The notes beneath the pieces were generated by a model. The model worked only from the letters and a program-made list of their open reading frames with translations, was not told the DNA's origin and ran no database searches. A program made the translations under genes and the position numbers. Below, one piece after another: positions 41,857-52,570 of a stretch of DNA of 64,000 bases. How positions within the stretch are numbered: the first letter of the stretch is position 1; every line of letters begins with the position of its first letter. Source of the DNA: Paenibacillus wynnii (GTDB lineage Bacteria > Bacillota > Bacilli > Paenibacillales > Paenibacillaceae); contig NZ_JQCR01000002.1 of NCBI RefSeq assembly GCF_000757885.1, positions 1,860,001-1,924,000 of the forward strand, given 5' to 3'.

Positions 41857-42240
41857 TTAGCTGCACTGATCAGCCTGCTTGGCATAGAGATGCATATTAA
41901 CAGCTACCCGCATTTCATCGATATCAAAAGGTTTGGTGAAATGCATAAGGGCCCCTAAGTTTGTCGCTTCCTTAATCATATCGAGCTCACCGTAGGCAGT
42001 CATCATGATGACTTTAATAGCAGGATCAATTTCCTTCAGATGCTTCAAGATCTCCAGCCCGTCCATTCCGGGAATCTTCATATCAAGAAGAACCAGGTCA
42101 GGTGATTCTGTACGCATAATCTCTAATGCCAATTTACCGTTAGCTGCTTGGAAAGTTGTGTATCCCTCACTGTTGAACACTTCCATAAGTAGAATGCGAA
42201 TTCCGTTTTGGTCATCAACAATCAACACTTTCTTTTTCAT
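41857..42240 (-). CDS. spo0F: Sporulation phosphorelay response regulator Spo0F
   Basis: The 127-residue single receiver domain has no output domain. It has acidic residues VDDQNG at the N-terminus, phosphoacceptor Asp54 in [13 protein letters not shown], Thr in MMTAYGE and Lys in FTKPFD. Between pyrG and fba, as in B. subtilis, it relays phosphate from sensor kinases to Spo0B and Spo0A. ATG follows AGGGGG by 8 bases. Confidence 0.95.
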   Translation of the reverse strand: MKKKVLIVDDQNGIRILLMEVFNSEGYTTFQAANGKLALEIMRTESPDLVLLDMKIPGMDGLEILKHLKEIDPAIKVIMMTAYGELDMIKEATNLGALMHFTKPFDIDEMRVAVNMHLYAKQADQCS

Positions 42241-42382
42241 ACGCTAAACCCCCTAGAAATTTACGGTAAATTGATTGCACCGCGCTCCCAACAGCTAACG
42301 GCTCTTCGGCAATTAAATCCATATCAGAACTATAATTCGTGATTTGTATGCATATTCCTCCTATTTGGATAAAATTGCATAA

Positions 42383-42412
42383 ATAAAAAGAGCCTCCAAA
42401 AGGAAGCTCTTC
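42383..42412 (-). terminator. Terminator after pyrG
   Basis: AAGAGCTTCC ... GGAGGCTCTT with TTTTTATTT on the minus strand. Confidence 0.87.
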
Positions 42413-42443
42413 AAGGTGCAGTATTAGGAGTTGTTCTAAAAAA

Positions 42444-44063
<1,620 letters not shown>

Positions 44064-44128
44064 CTAATAAAGTTCCAGAAATTCAGGCGACGTTTGAGAA
44101 AACCGCGGCTAAATGCCATTTAAAAAAA

Positions 44129-44237
44129 CAAAAAAGTGACACCCGTAGACCCGGGGCACTTTTTATTGTTAGAAAAAAATATTAACCATCATCATAAGCC
44201 CATGCAATAGTTTACTCTGACGCTTTCCCTCTGTCAA
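44129..44237 (-). promoter_or_regulatory. pyrG promoter and CTP-responsive attenuator
   Basis: TTGACA (44232-44237), 17-base spacer, TAAACT (44209-44214), then the predicted initial transcript GGGCUU from 44201. A terminator AAAAAGTG-CCCCGGG / CGGGTG-TCACTTTTTT lies at 44129-44167. B. subtilis pyrG starts with GGGCUC and adds extra G residues when CTP is low; the poly-G pairs with the terminator's C-rich arm. All parts are present here. Confidence 0.72.
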
Positions 44238-44270
44238 GGGCAGAATTATGCCATTGGAAAACTACTTTAA

Positions 44271-44825
44271 TTATAGGTGGTCCTCGTCTTCGGCATTCTC
44301 ATCGACGCCTTCGTCCGAATCTTCCTCATCGTCTCCGTCTCCGTCAATGTCTTCATCATCAATAACGACATCTTCGTCAACTTCCTCTTCGCTGTCGTCG
44401 TCAGAATAGAGGTCGTCACGATCGTCATCGATCACATCGAAATCCTCTTCTTCAGCAGCGTAATTCTCTTCTTCTTCAGCAAAGTCGTCATCTTCTAAAT
44501 CGTCATCTTCATCGTTGATAATACGCGGACGTTTAGAGTTACCAACTGGATCGTCAGAGCGTTCCAGAGGATACCAGCGTTTCAATCCCCATAGGTTGGT
44601 GCCGACACAGGCAAAACGCCCGTCAATGTTAATCTCGGTATATAGCTGGGCGATAGTATTGTTAGTTTGTTCTTCAGTCATACCGCGCAGCTTGGCCACC
44701 TCGACCATCAAATCACGGTAATAATACGGCGTATTTGCCGCCTTGAGCACCAGAAAAGCCAGATCCACCATCGGCATTTCTTTAAGTTTCTCCGGTTCAA
44801 GCTTTAAATTGAGTGGCGTACTCAC
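44271..44825 (-). CDS. rpoE: RNA polymerase delta subunit
   Basis: A Firmicute-specific polymerase subunit that raises initiation selectivity and displaces RNA. The N-terminal folded HARE-HTH domain covers residues about 1-90 (MVDLAFLVLKAANTPYYYRD, GRFACVGTNLWGLKRW). The rest is an Asp/Glu-rich disordered tail. The GTG at 44825 is 10 bases after AGAGGA, while the GTG at 44834 abuts it, so 44825 is preferred. pyrG follows from its own promoter. Confidence 0.94.
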   Translation of the reverse strand: MSTPLNLKLEPEKLKEMPMVDLAFLVLKAANTPYYYRDLMVEVAKLRGMTEEQTNNTIAQLYTEINIDGRFACVGTNLWGLKRWYPLERSDDPVGNSKRPRIINDEDDDLEDDDFAEEEENYAAEEEDFDVIDDDRDDLYSDDDSEEEVDEDVVIDDEDIDGDGDDEEDSDEGVDENAEDEDHL

Positions 44826-45023
44826 TAAGGACACTTCCTCTCACACAATGTTCACTTTACTACATTTTAATTCAATATATCCATTAACAAACCTAAGTAA
44901 AACCTATTTGGCTACAAATTGCAAGTCAAAAGCAATAAGTAAAGGACTGTACATGGTCAACGGTTATCGTGTTGTAAAGAACAGAACGGCTTGATCCGGT
45001 ATTCAACACCCCGCAACGTGAAA

Positions 45024-45045
45024 AAGGCGGAGGAAAATCCTCCGC
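45024..45045 (-). terminator. Orphan minus-strand terminator
   Basis: GCGGAGG-ATTT-CCTCCGC followed by CTTTTTC on the minus strand. No minus-strand gene ends nearby; the next upstream one, argS, ends at 46477 with its own terminator. Confidence 0.55.
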
Positions 45046-45137
45046 ACATGACTGTATCCACGCCAAGGATCGGCTCCTTACGGGATTGCAAAGAGAGTAT
45101 CGATCTCTTCTGTTTATTTTATGTGTTCCGCTGTCTT

Positions 45138-45167
45138 TTGACACGATGGGGTGCCTATTTCGATAAA
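45138..45167 (+). promoter_or_regulatory. Promoter candidate for the subtilase gene
   Basis: TTGACA at 45138-45143, 18-base spacer, GATAAA at 45162-45167; 80 bases upstream of the start codon. Confidence 0.5.
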
Positions 45168-45247
45168 AAAGGGCAAGTTCCCATTCGTCTCCTCCTCTTC
45201 ATTCATACAATATGGCACACGGCACCAAGGAGGGGACGGCGAAAAAC

Positions 45248-46426
45248 ATGGATTATTACGGATTCTGGCAAAGTCTTCTGGAGGAGCTGTCAGTTGCCCC
45301 CAAACGTGGAGAGCGGCGCATCGTTACTTTTTATGATGCCCGTGAGTATGCCGCAGCACTATCAAAGTGGAAATCCTTAAAAACAAAACAACCAGAGCTC
45401 CGAAGGGTACAAATATCCCCGATGATCCGGGCTTTTTTTGTACCTGCTGCAGGAGCTGAAAAGCTGATTCGAAAATTCTCAGACACTATAAGTATCGAAG
45501 AGGATTTAAGAATGCAAATCCACACCCTTTCTGGTGAGAAGACTGGAACGGTCATGCCTTGGGGGGTGAAAGCGATTCATGCTCCGCAGGCCTGGTCGAA
45601 ATCAACAGGTGTTCATGTCAAAATCGGTGTTATTGATACCGGTGCTGATTACCGCCATCCGGATTTACGGCACTCGTTGGCATCAGGTATAAACCTGCTG
45701 CATCGGGGGATGCTGCCGCTCGATGACAACGGACACGGCACCCATATTGCCGGTACACTGGCGGCCGCCGGCGGCTCCCGAGGGATGATGGGCGTGGCTC
45801 CACGGTCCCTTCTGTATCCTGTCAAAGCGTTTGACCATACCGGCTCAGCATATGTCTCCGATATCGTACTTGGTATCGACTGGTGTGTTCAAAATAGAAT
45901 TGACCTTATCAATATGAGCTTCGGGATGAAAACCAGAAGCAAAGCCCTGCATAATGTTGTTCTTAAAGCCTATCATGCAGGGATTGCCATCATCGCCTCA
46001 TCCGGCAATGACGGTAAACGGGGCGGTGATTACCCCGCCCGTTATTCTGAAGCCATCGCCGTAGGCGCTGTCGACAAAAAGCGCCAGGTCGCCGGCTTCA
46101 GTAATCGCGGCCCGTATATTGACGTATACGGGCCTGGCGAGGGCGTTCCTTCCTGCTGGCTGAGGGAAGGGTATAAAGAGATGAGCGGCACATCCATGGC
46201 GACCTCCCATGTGACGGGAGCCGCCGCTCTGCTGCTCGCCCTGCGACCAGGCCTCACGCCACGGGAGCTGAAGCTGCTCCTGCGGCGCACCGCCTCCCCA
46301 GTGCGGCTGCGCAAAGGGCAGCGTCGCGCTACGCTGGGAGGCGGAGCAGCGGACGCGCTACGCTTGCTGCGGGCAGGGTCGCGAAGCCAACCGAAACCGC
46401 TCAAAGCAAAATCCGCCCCCCGTTAA
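45248..46426 (+). CDS. Subtilisin-family (S8) serine peptidase without signal peptide
   Basis: The 392-residue protease has the catalytic triad Asp in VIDTGADYRHPDL, His in NGHGTHIAGT and Ser in SGTSMATSHVTGAA. Oxyanion Asn is in SSGNDG. Residues about 25-95 resemble an inhibitor-I9 type propeptide. No secretion signal precedes it: the N-terminus MDYYGFWQSLLEEL is not hydrophobic enough. It may act inside the cell or be exported by another route. AAGGAGG lies 12-14 bases before the ATG; an upstream in-frame ATG (45212) lacks a ribosome site. Confidence 0.9.
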   Translation: MDYYGFWQSLLEELSVAPKRGERRIVTFYDAREYAAALSKWKSLKTKQPELRRVQISPMIRAFFVPAAGAEKLIRKFSDTISIEEDLRMQIHTLSGEKTGTVMPWGVKAIHAPQAWSKSTGVHVKIGVIDTGADYRHPDLRHSLASGINLLHRGMLPLDDNGHGTHIAGTLAAAGGSRGMMGVAPRSLLYPVKAFDHTGSAYVSDIVLGIDWCVQNRIDLINMSFGMKTRSKALHNVVLKAYHAGIAIIASSGNDGKRGGDYPARYSEAIAVGAVDKKRQVAGFSNRGPYIDVYGPGEGVPSCWLREGYKEMSGTSMATSHVTGAAALLLALRPGLTPRELKLLLRRTASPVRLRKGQRRATLGGGAADALRLLRAGSRSQPKPLKAKSAPR

Positions 46427-46437
46427 CGGGGGGCGGA
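46412..46437. terminator. Shared terminator of the subtilase gene and argS
   Basis: A perfect 26-base palindrome TCCGCCCCCC / GGGGGGCGGA around GTTAAC, which contains the subtilase stop codon. The minus strand continues TTTTGC, the better T tract, so it mainly serves argS. Confidence 0.78.
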
Positions 46438-46476
46438 GGCTTTGGTGGCTAGGTTAGCTGCTGATTTAACAGCCGC

Positions 46477-48162
46477 TTACATCTTGTCCGGTGAAGTTAC
46501 AGCAATCAGACGCAGTACATTGGCAATCGTTGTACGCGTTGCGCCAAGCAATGCCAAACGGGCTAATGTCTGGGCACCATCCTCAGTAATGACACGCTCT
46601 GCTTTGTAATAGCTGTGGAAGAGCGCAGCCAAATCATAAACATAACGAACCAAGCGGTGCGGAGCATAACCCTCTGCCGCAACGGCAATCTCGGATGGAA
46701 GCTCCCCGATTTTGCGAAGCAAATCATATTCATGAACTGCTGTCAGCTTGGTGTAATCTACCTGAGATAAGTCCGGCAGGGTTATGCCTTGCTCCTCAGC
46801 CTGACGGAATATGCTGCAAATACGCGCATGCGCGTATTGTACATAGAATACCGGGTTCTCATTGGATGTTGAAATGGCAAGGTCCATGTCAAAGTCAAGA
46901 TGAGAGTCCATGCTCCGCATCGTAAAGAAGTAACGGATGGCGTCAATTCCGACCTCTTCCATTAACTCTTCCATCGTTACCGCTTTGCCGGTACGTTTGG
47001 ACATTTTAACCTTTTCGCCGTCCTGAAACAGGCTTACCATTTGGGCAATCAGCACAACCAGCTTGTCAGGGTCGTTGCCCAGTGCAGACATGGCTGCCTT
47101 CATCCGCGGGATATAGCCGTGGTGATCTGCACCCCATATATTAATCATTTTATCGTAGCCGCGGCCGTATTTGTCGCTGTGATAAGCAATATCCGGCGTA
47201 AGGTAAGTGTAAGTGCCGTCATTCTTGATGAGTACGCGGTCCTTGTCGTCGCCGTATTTAGTGGTCTGCAGCCAAGTGGCACCTTCTTGTTCATACACTT
47301 CTCCGCGTTGACGCAGTTCGTCCAGCGAGTTCAATACTTCTCCATTTTCGTAAAGCGAAGTTTCGCTGAACCAGATATCAAAGGAAACACGGAATCGACC
47401 CAAATCACGTTTGATTTTGTCGAGTTCTTTCTCCAGTCCGTAGGTGCGGAAGAAAGCAGCACGGTCTCCCGGAGTCATAGCTAGCAGGGAATCACCCTTT
47501 TCAAGTACGAGTTCTCTCGCAAAGCCTTTAATATCCTCGCCATGGTATCCATCTTCAGGCATTTCAGCCGGTTGACCAAGCTCCTGCAAATAACGCGTCT
47601 CAATGGATCTGCACAGATTAGCCACTTGGTTGCCCGCATCATTAATGTAATATTCGCGGCTAACCTTATATCCGGCAAAATCCAGTACGTTACACAGGGC
47701 ATCACCCACCGCCGCACCGCGGGCATGTCCCAAATGCAGACTGCCTGTAGGGTTAGCACTTACAAATTCCACTTCTACCTTTTGCCCTTGTCCTATGTTG
47801 ATACGGCCATAATCTTCTCCCTGTTCGGCCACAAGGCTGATGACAGGATACAGATAATGCTTGGACAATGTGAAGTTAATGAAACCCGGCCCGGCAATCT
47901 CCGCTTTTTCAATTACAGCATGGCTTGAATCCAAATGTTCTACAATGGCCTCGGCAATCTGGCGCGGATTACGCTTGGCAATCTTGGTTAGCTGCATGGC
48001 AGCATTTGTTGCCAGGTCTCCATGGGCCTTATCCTTAGGGACTTCCAGTGTAATCGCTGGGAGCTCTTCGCGTGTGACCAGACCGGCAGCAATTACTGCA
48101 TCGGCAATAGCCTCTTTCACCCGTTCATTAATTAGCTCTAACGGATTTTGAATCTTTGTCAT
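46477..48162 (-). CDS. argS: Arginyl-tRNA synthetase
   Basis: The 561-residue class I synthetase has an N-terminal additional domain (residues 1-110), HIGH motif as HLGH in [15 protein letters not shown], and a KMSKR motif present in full (VKMSKRTG), unlike many ArgRS. The C-terminal helical anticodon domain is intact. Start overlaps the ywiB stop by four bases (ATGA). Confidence 0.97.
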   Translation of the reverse strand: MTKIQNPLELINERVKEAIADAVIAAGLVTREELPAITLEVPKDKAHGDLATNAAMQLTKIAKRNPRQIAEAIVEHLDSSHAVIEKAEIAGPGFINFTLSKHYLYPVISLVAEQGEDYGRINIGQGQKVEVEFVSANPTGSLHLGHARGAAVGDALCNVLDFAGYKVSREYYINDAGNQVANLCRSIETRYLQELGQPAEMPEDGYHGEDIKGFARELVLEKGDSLLAMTPGDRAAFFRTYGLEKELDKIKRDLGRFRVSFDIWFSETSLYENGEVLNSLDELRQRGEVYEQEGATWLQTTKYGDDKDRVLIKNDGTYTYLTPDIAYHSDKYGRGYDKMINIWGADHHGYIPRMKAAMSALGNDPDKLVVLIAQMVSLFQDGEKVKMSKRTGKAVTMEELMEEVGIDAIRYFFTMRSMDSHLDFDMDLAISTSNENPVFYVQYAHARICSIFRQAEEQGITLPDLSQVDYTKLTAVHEYDLLRKIGELPSEIAVAAEGYAPHRLVRYVYDLAALFHSYYKAERVITEDGAQTLARLALLGATRTTIANVLRLIAVTSPDKM

Positions 48163-48602
48163 GATTTTGGTTCCTCCTGTATATGCAAACTAATAGCGAA
48201 CTTTCCAGATAACTCTTCGTAAACGTACAGATCATAATCCAGGGATACCTTCAGGGAACGTCCATCACGTGTAATATCAAGCTCCCGGGTTTCAGTGGCA
48301 AGATTAAACTGGGTATAGGGAGAACGGTAAAATCCCGGCAAACGCCGCCCTTCTTGAAAGCTCTGCTCAGATTCTACACCACCATGTCGGATAATCTTCA
48401 GCTCATTACCTGCTATCTTTAGGGTTGTTCGAATAGAAACGTCATCTCCCTGTGGTCCCTGCCCCGGTTCAACATACCGGATAAACAACTGGGATTGCTT
48501 GGCTATAGCTTCCCCGGAAACGTTCAGAACACTTGATTCGCCTTCATGAAGGCTTACGAGCGAAACGGAGACGCTATATTTGTCAGACGATAATTCAGGC
48601 AT
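48159..48602 (-). CDS. ywiB: YwiB-like DUF1934 protein
   Basis: The 147-residue protein of a calycin-like beta-barrel family (DUF1934), with [17 protein letters not shown] at the start and [21 protein letters not shown] near the end. The ATG at 48602 follows GAGGAG by 6 bases; the frame extends upstream without a better start. It precedes and overlaps argS, as in B. subtilis. No function is established. Confidence 0.88.
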   Translation of the reverse strand: MPELSSDKYSVSVSLVSLHEGESSVLNVSGEAIAKQSQLFIRYVEPGQGPQGDDVSIRTTLKIAGNELKIIRHGGVESEQSFQEGRRLPGFYRSPYTQFNLATETRELDITRDGRSLKVSLDYDLYVYEELSGKFAISLHIQEEPKS

Positions 48603-48933
48603 ACTATGCTCCTCAATTCTGCAAGCCTCTGCACAAGAAGAAACGGCTGCACCATCCTTACAAGGCTGCATCCGTCTCTCGGAAAAATATACGGATACAA
48701 GTATATTTTTGAGCAAGGGCGTATTCGCTTTCCATTGTACTACTATATCCAGTTCATGCGAGCAATTCAATTCTTATTGTTGATTTTTCCTGCTTTTCGA
48801 AAGCGAACTTAATGTCTGATTGAATATCCCGACCCTTCCTTCCCCATAATGAAAGTAGAAAAGACAGCCCGGCTTCTGCAGGTTCATACCATTCATTGTC
48901 CGTTTTGAAAAGCGAGAAAAGGAGCATGGTGCC
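48603..48933. other. Divergent intergenic region between ywiB and the PBP gene
   Basis: The 331 bases hold a 10-base perfect inverted repeat AAAAATATAC / GTATATTTTT at 48683-48692 and 48701-48710, overlapping a TATATT that could be the ywiB -10. No small gene is convincing. Confidence 0.5.
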
Positions 48934-51000
48934 ATGACGCGTCATTCAAATTCACCCTTACCTAAACGCCGCTTCCCGCGGATACTCCGACTGCTGGCTA
49001 CCTTAATTGTTCTATTCCTGCTGGCAGCGGGGGGCTTGCTGGGGTACTTGTATCAAAAAGAGCTTCCGCCTGCCTCGGACGATATCCGCTCCAAGCTGTT
49101 AGACTCCAGAGGCAACGTTCTAGCCACCTTTTCCCCGGATGGGAGAAGTCGGGAGCCGGTAGATCTCAAAGATATCTCTCCGCTAGTTATCCAGGCAACA
49201 CTAGCTGTAGAGGATCGGAAATTTTATGATCACTCCGGATTCGATCTTAAGGGCATGGGTCGTGCCGTACTGGTTAATCTTGAAAACGGAAGCCGCACAC
49301 AGGGAGCTAGTACGCTAACCCAACAGCTAGCACGGAATCTCTATCTCTCTCATGAGAAAACGTGGACCCGGAAAGCTAAGGAAGCAGTCTATACACTGCA
49401 GCTAGAGATGAAATACAGTAAGGATGAAATTCTCCGCATGTATCTTAATGAAATCTATTACGGTCACGGTGCCTACGGGATCGAGGCGGCATCCCAGATG
49501 TACTTTGGCAAATCGGCTGCTGATTTGAATCTGGCTGAAAGTGCTATGCTGGCCGGTATTCCGAAGGGCCCCACCTATTATTCTCCTTACAGCCATTTGG
49601 ACAACGCCAAAAAGCGCCAACGAATTATTTTATCAGTCATGGCTGAGCTAGGGGAAATCACAAAAAGTGAAGCAGAACAGGCCTCAATGGAGACGCTGAA
49701 CTTGAAGCCTCAGGGAAAGAAGGACACCCTAGTTACTGCACCTTATTTTCGCGACTATGTCCGTGGCCTTACTACGAATCTTCTCCATATCACCAACGAT
49801 GAGCTGGATCAGGGCGGACTAAACGTATATACAACGCTAGATCAAGATATGCAACGTGCAGCAGAAACCGCAGTAGAGAAAGAAATGGATGGGGATGGGG
49901 AGCTTGAAACCGCGCTGGTATCCGTCGATCCTCGGAATGGCTATCTAAAGGCTATGGTTGGGGGTAAAAACTACCGGACGAATCAGTTTAATCATGCACT
50001 TTCTTCGACACGTCAGCCCGGCTCGTCTTTTAAGCCGATTATGTACTTGACCGCTTTATCCACCAAGACAATGACCGGCCTATCCGTATTCAACAGTCAG
50101 CCGACGCTTTTTCATTATGATAACAACCGAAAGACCTATCAGCCCCGCAACTTTGGGGACAAGTATCTTGGAGAGATTAATATGCGCCAGGCGATAGCAG
50201 CCTCGGATAATATATATGCTGTAAATACGATTATGAAGGTAGGGGCGGATAAGGTAGCTGAAATGGCTGCTAAAATGGGCATAGTCAGCCCGCTCCAAAG
50301 TGTACCTTCTCTTGCCCTTGGCACTTCACCGGTCAGCCCGCTGGAGATGGCCTCAGCCTTTGCGGTGATTGGAGGCGGGGGAATCCAGACACCCCTCACT
50401 GTAATCCTGAAAGTTACTGATGCCAGAGGCGATACTCTCTATGAAGCCCCTAGTCCACAGGGTAAGACTGTGGTGGAGCCGGCAGCAGCCTATGTATTGA
50501 CTCGATTAATGGAAGGTGTATTTGAAGCAGGGGGTACCGGGAACCGAGTAGCTCCCATTATTAAACGCCCTGTAGCCGGTAAAACTGGAACGACCGACAC
50601 CGATGCATGGATGGTGGGCTTCACCCCTGAACTTTCCACTGCAGTGTGGGTTGGCTACGATAAGGGGCGCAATATAACTACGGCTGATGGGCGGCGGGCG
50701 GCTCCTATTTTTGCGCAGTTTACTGAAAAGGCACTTGAGAATGTACCGCCTAAAATTTTCCCCATTCCTGACGGTGTTGTCAGTGTATATATCAATCCTG
50801 AGTCCGGCAAATTAGCCACATCCGGCTGCCCTACAAAGGAGCTGGATACCTTTATCAGCGGCACAGAACCCACTGAATATTGTGATCAGCATGGAAGTGA
50901 CAGCCCAAACTCCGAGGGAGAAGGCTCTACTACACCTATCGATCCCACCAAGGAGGATGGTTCCCTCTGGGATGATATTAAACGCTGGTGGCTGAACTAG
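48934..51000 (+). CDS. Class A penicillin-binding protein (PBP1A family)
   Basis: The 688-residue bifunctional peptidoglycan synthase has a basic N-terminal tail, one membrane anchor (residues 18-42), and a glycosyltransferase 51 domain with AVEDRKFYDHSGFD, QGASTLTQQLARN and YLNEIYYGHGAYG. The transpeptidase domain follows, with active-site SSFK, SDN and KTGTTDTDAW. The C-terminal Ser/Gly/Asp-rich tail is short. It is similar in kind to B. subtilis PbpG/PBP2D, whose gene also lies near ywhD. Confidence 0.94.
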   Translation: MTRHSNSPLPKRRFPRILRLLATLIVLFLLAAGGLLGYLYQKELPPASDDIRSKLLDSRGNVLATFSPDGRSREPVDLKDISPLVIQATLAVEDRKFYDHSGFDLKGMGRAVLVNLENGSRTQGASTLTQQLARNLYLSHEKTWTRKAKEAVYTLQLEMKYSKDEILRMYLNEIYYGHGAYGIEAASQMYFGKSAADLNLAESAMLAGIPKGPTYYSPYSHLDNAKKRQRIILSVMAELGEITKSEAEQASMETLNLKPQGKKDTLVTAPYFRDYVRGLTTNLLHITNDELDQGGLNVYTTLDQDMQRAAETAVEKEMDGDGELETALVSVDPRNGYLKAMVGGKNYRTNQFNHALSSTRQPGSSFKPIMYLTALSTKTMTGLSVFNSQPTLFHYDNNRKTYQPRNFGDKYLGEINMRQAIAASDNIYAVNTIMKVGADKVAEMAAKMGIVSPLQSVPSLALGTSPVSPLEMASAFAVIGGGGIQTPLTVILKVTDARGDTLYEAPSPQGKTVVEPAAAYVLTRLMEGVFEAGGTGNRVAPIIKRPVAGKTGTTDTDAWMVGFTPELSTAVWVGYDKGRNITTADGRRAAPIFAQFTEKALENVPPKIFPIPDGVVSVYINPESGKLATSGCPTKELDTFISGTEPTEYCDQHGSDSPNSEGEGSTTPIDPTKEDGSLWDDIKRWWLN

Positions 51001-51090
51001 TCTTTGTTGCCAATCGCGTCTGCCGTGGGATACCATGAGACCAACCCACGAGTGGGTCATCTTATACTCATGAACGAGGGGGAGACTGCC

Positions 51091-51770
51091 ATGAATGCCG
51101 ACAACCATCCCGTAAAAGATCTGCTAACCCCAACCTGCCGCTGCCCCAATCATTCTATAACTATACCGCTCTTGAAGCCGCCCCGCGTCTGTTAGGGCAG
51201 CATTTAATCCGCCGTACAGAAGAGGGAGACATCGTTTGCCGTATCGTAGAAACCGAAAGCTATGGCGGGATTGAGGATAAGGGGAGTCACGCTTACGGAG
51301 GCCGACGCACAACCCGCACAGAGATTATGTTCAACGCTGGTGGTGCAGCGTACATCTATTTAATTTACGGGATACATTACTGCCTTAATGTGGTGACCGC
51401 TGAGCAGGATAATCCCCATGCGGTGCTCATTCGGGCGGTACAGCCGCTCAGTCCCGCTGATGCAGAATATATGGCCGTTAATCGTAATATCAAGATTAAG
51501 AGAGCTTCTGACTTGTCCGGTGGGCCGGGTAAGCTCTGTCGGGCACTAAGAATAGATAAGAGTCTTAACGGCACACGTCTTGATGCTCCTGGAGGGTCGC
51601 TATGGCTTGAACAAGGTGACGATCCTGCAACTCTTGATATTGTGCAGGCACCCCGCATCAACATTCCTTATGCCGAAGAATATGCTATTCAGCCCTGGCG
51701 TTTCTATATTAAAGACAACCCCTACCTTTCTGTAAAAGAGAAAAATGAACAGGTTTTTACATGGACTTAA
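51091..51770 (+). pseudogene. DNA-3-methyladenine glycosylase (AAG type) with apparent -1 frameshift
   Basis: Translation should start at ATG 51091, 6 bases after GGGGGAG, but this frame stops at 51195. The glycosylase continues in the -1 frame from about 51135: LPLPQSFYNYTALEAAPRLL, VCRIVETESYGG with the catalytic Glu, HAYGGRRTTRTEIMF, and so on to 51770. That frame has no ATG, GTG or TTG between its upstream stop (51036) and 51327, so no complete product can be initiated normally. It is either a real disruption, a sequencing error, or recoded. The enzyme would excise alkylated purines. The C-terminus is intact. Confidence 0.8.
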
Positions 51771-51827
51771 ATTCCACTTTGTGGTTTCGGATCTTAATAA
51801 TTGGGTATAAAAATAGAGAACCCTAAT

Positions 51828-51865
51828 AAACCTCTCTCGCTGGAACTTATGCTGGAGAGGTTTTC
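51828..51865 (+). terminator. Terminator after the glycosylase gene
   Basis: AAACCTCTC ... GAGAGGTTT followed by TTC. Confidence 0.75.
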
Positions 51866-51987
51866 TATGCTTGGTAGAATACCATGGAAATTCTAAATAT
51901 GTATGCGCTTTCTCCTATACCTTAAATTACATTTACTGTATAATCATTTACGACCACCAAATCTTAAGATTAAATGAGGGACATGGA

Positions 51988-52446
51988 ATGAAGGATACAG
52001 GCATGATCCGGAGTTTAGACAGTCTTGGACGAATTGTGGTTCCCGTTGAAATCCGCATGACACGCAATATTGACATTGGGGATCCTATAGAGTTTTTTGT
52101 TCTGGATGAGAGCATTATTGTACTAAGAAAGTACACATCGACCGAATGTACGTTTTGCAGAAGTCTGGATAATGTCTCTTACTACAAAGATCAGTTTATT
52201 TGCAGCCATTGTCTGAGTGAGTTGAGTCTTCCAGAGCGTCATTTAGAGGATTCTGCACCGCCTCCTAACGCAGGAGAACCTGCCTACGAGGCCAATAGGA
52301 AGAAAAGAGCCCGAACCGAAGAGATGAAGGTTCTGCTGGAGCAGGCCATAAAAGATTATCCTCATGCAAATCAAAAAGAGATTGCCGATAAGCTCGGCAT
52401 CAGCCAGGCAAGAGTAAGCCAGCTTAAAAGAAGGCTTAACCTTTAA
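51988..52446 (+). CDS. AbrB-like regulator with zinc-type motif and C-terminal HTH
   Basis: The 152-residue protein has three parts. Residues 1-45 form an AbrB/SpoVT swapped-hairpin DNA-binding domain (MIRSLDSLGRIVVPVEIRMT). Residues 53-76 contain C-x2-C-x14-C-x2-C (CTFC...CSHC), a likely zinc site. Residues about 125-152 are a helix-turn-helix (NQKEIADKLGISQARVSQL). ATG at 51988 follows GAGGG by 7 bases. AbrB-family proteins control transition-state and sporulation genes; two DNA-binding modules in one chain is unusual. Targets are unknown. Confidence 0.87.
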   Translation: MKDTGMIRSLDSLGRIVVPVEIRMTRNIDIGDPIEFFVLDESIIVLRKYTSTECTFCRSLDNVSYYKDQFICSHCLSELSLPERHLEDSAPPPNAGEPAYEANRKKRARTEEMKVLLEQAIKDYPHANQKEIADKLGISQARVSQLKRRLNL

Positions 52447-52473
52447 TATTATAGGATGATCTACTCGTATGTT

Positions 52474-52516
52474 AAAAAAGGCTACGCTCTTCCTTCATCA
52501 GGAGAGCGTAGCCTTT
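52474..52516. terminator. Bidirectional terminator between the AbrB-like gene and ywhD
   Basis: Fourteen-base perfect arms AAAGGCTACGCTCT / AGAGCGTAGCCTTT; six T residues on the minus strand. Confidence 0.9.
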
Positions 52517-52570
52517 CTATGTTTTATTTAACAGTACCCTATGATACAGATACTACTTTTCACTATTTCT

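Larger units (their letters stand above)
44826..45247. other. Divergent intergenic region between rpoE and the subtilase gene
   Basis: The 422 bases contain no convincing gene. Seen are a hairpin at 45024-45045 that is a terminator only on the minus strand, and a plus-strand promoter at 45138-45167 (TTGACA, 18 bases, GATAAA) for the subtilase. Confidence 0.6.

Noticed and set aside
44126..44170. pyrG leader hairpin as a simple rpoE terminator
   Set aside because: It lies downstream of the separate pyrG promoter and its GGG start, so attenuation of pyrG explains it better, although it could also stop rpoE read-through.
51043..51058. Hairpin ACCCAC-GA-GTGGGT before the glycosylase gene as a terminator
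   Set aside because: Two-base loop is too small and there is no T tract.
51327..51770. ATG 51327 as the true start of a short glycosylase
   Set aside because: Conserved family sequence, including the ETESYGG active-site region, continues in the same frame well upstream, so a start here would remove essential parts.
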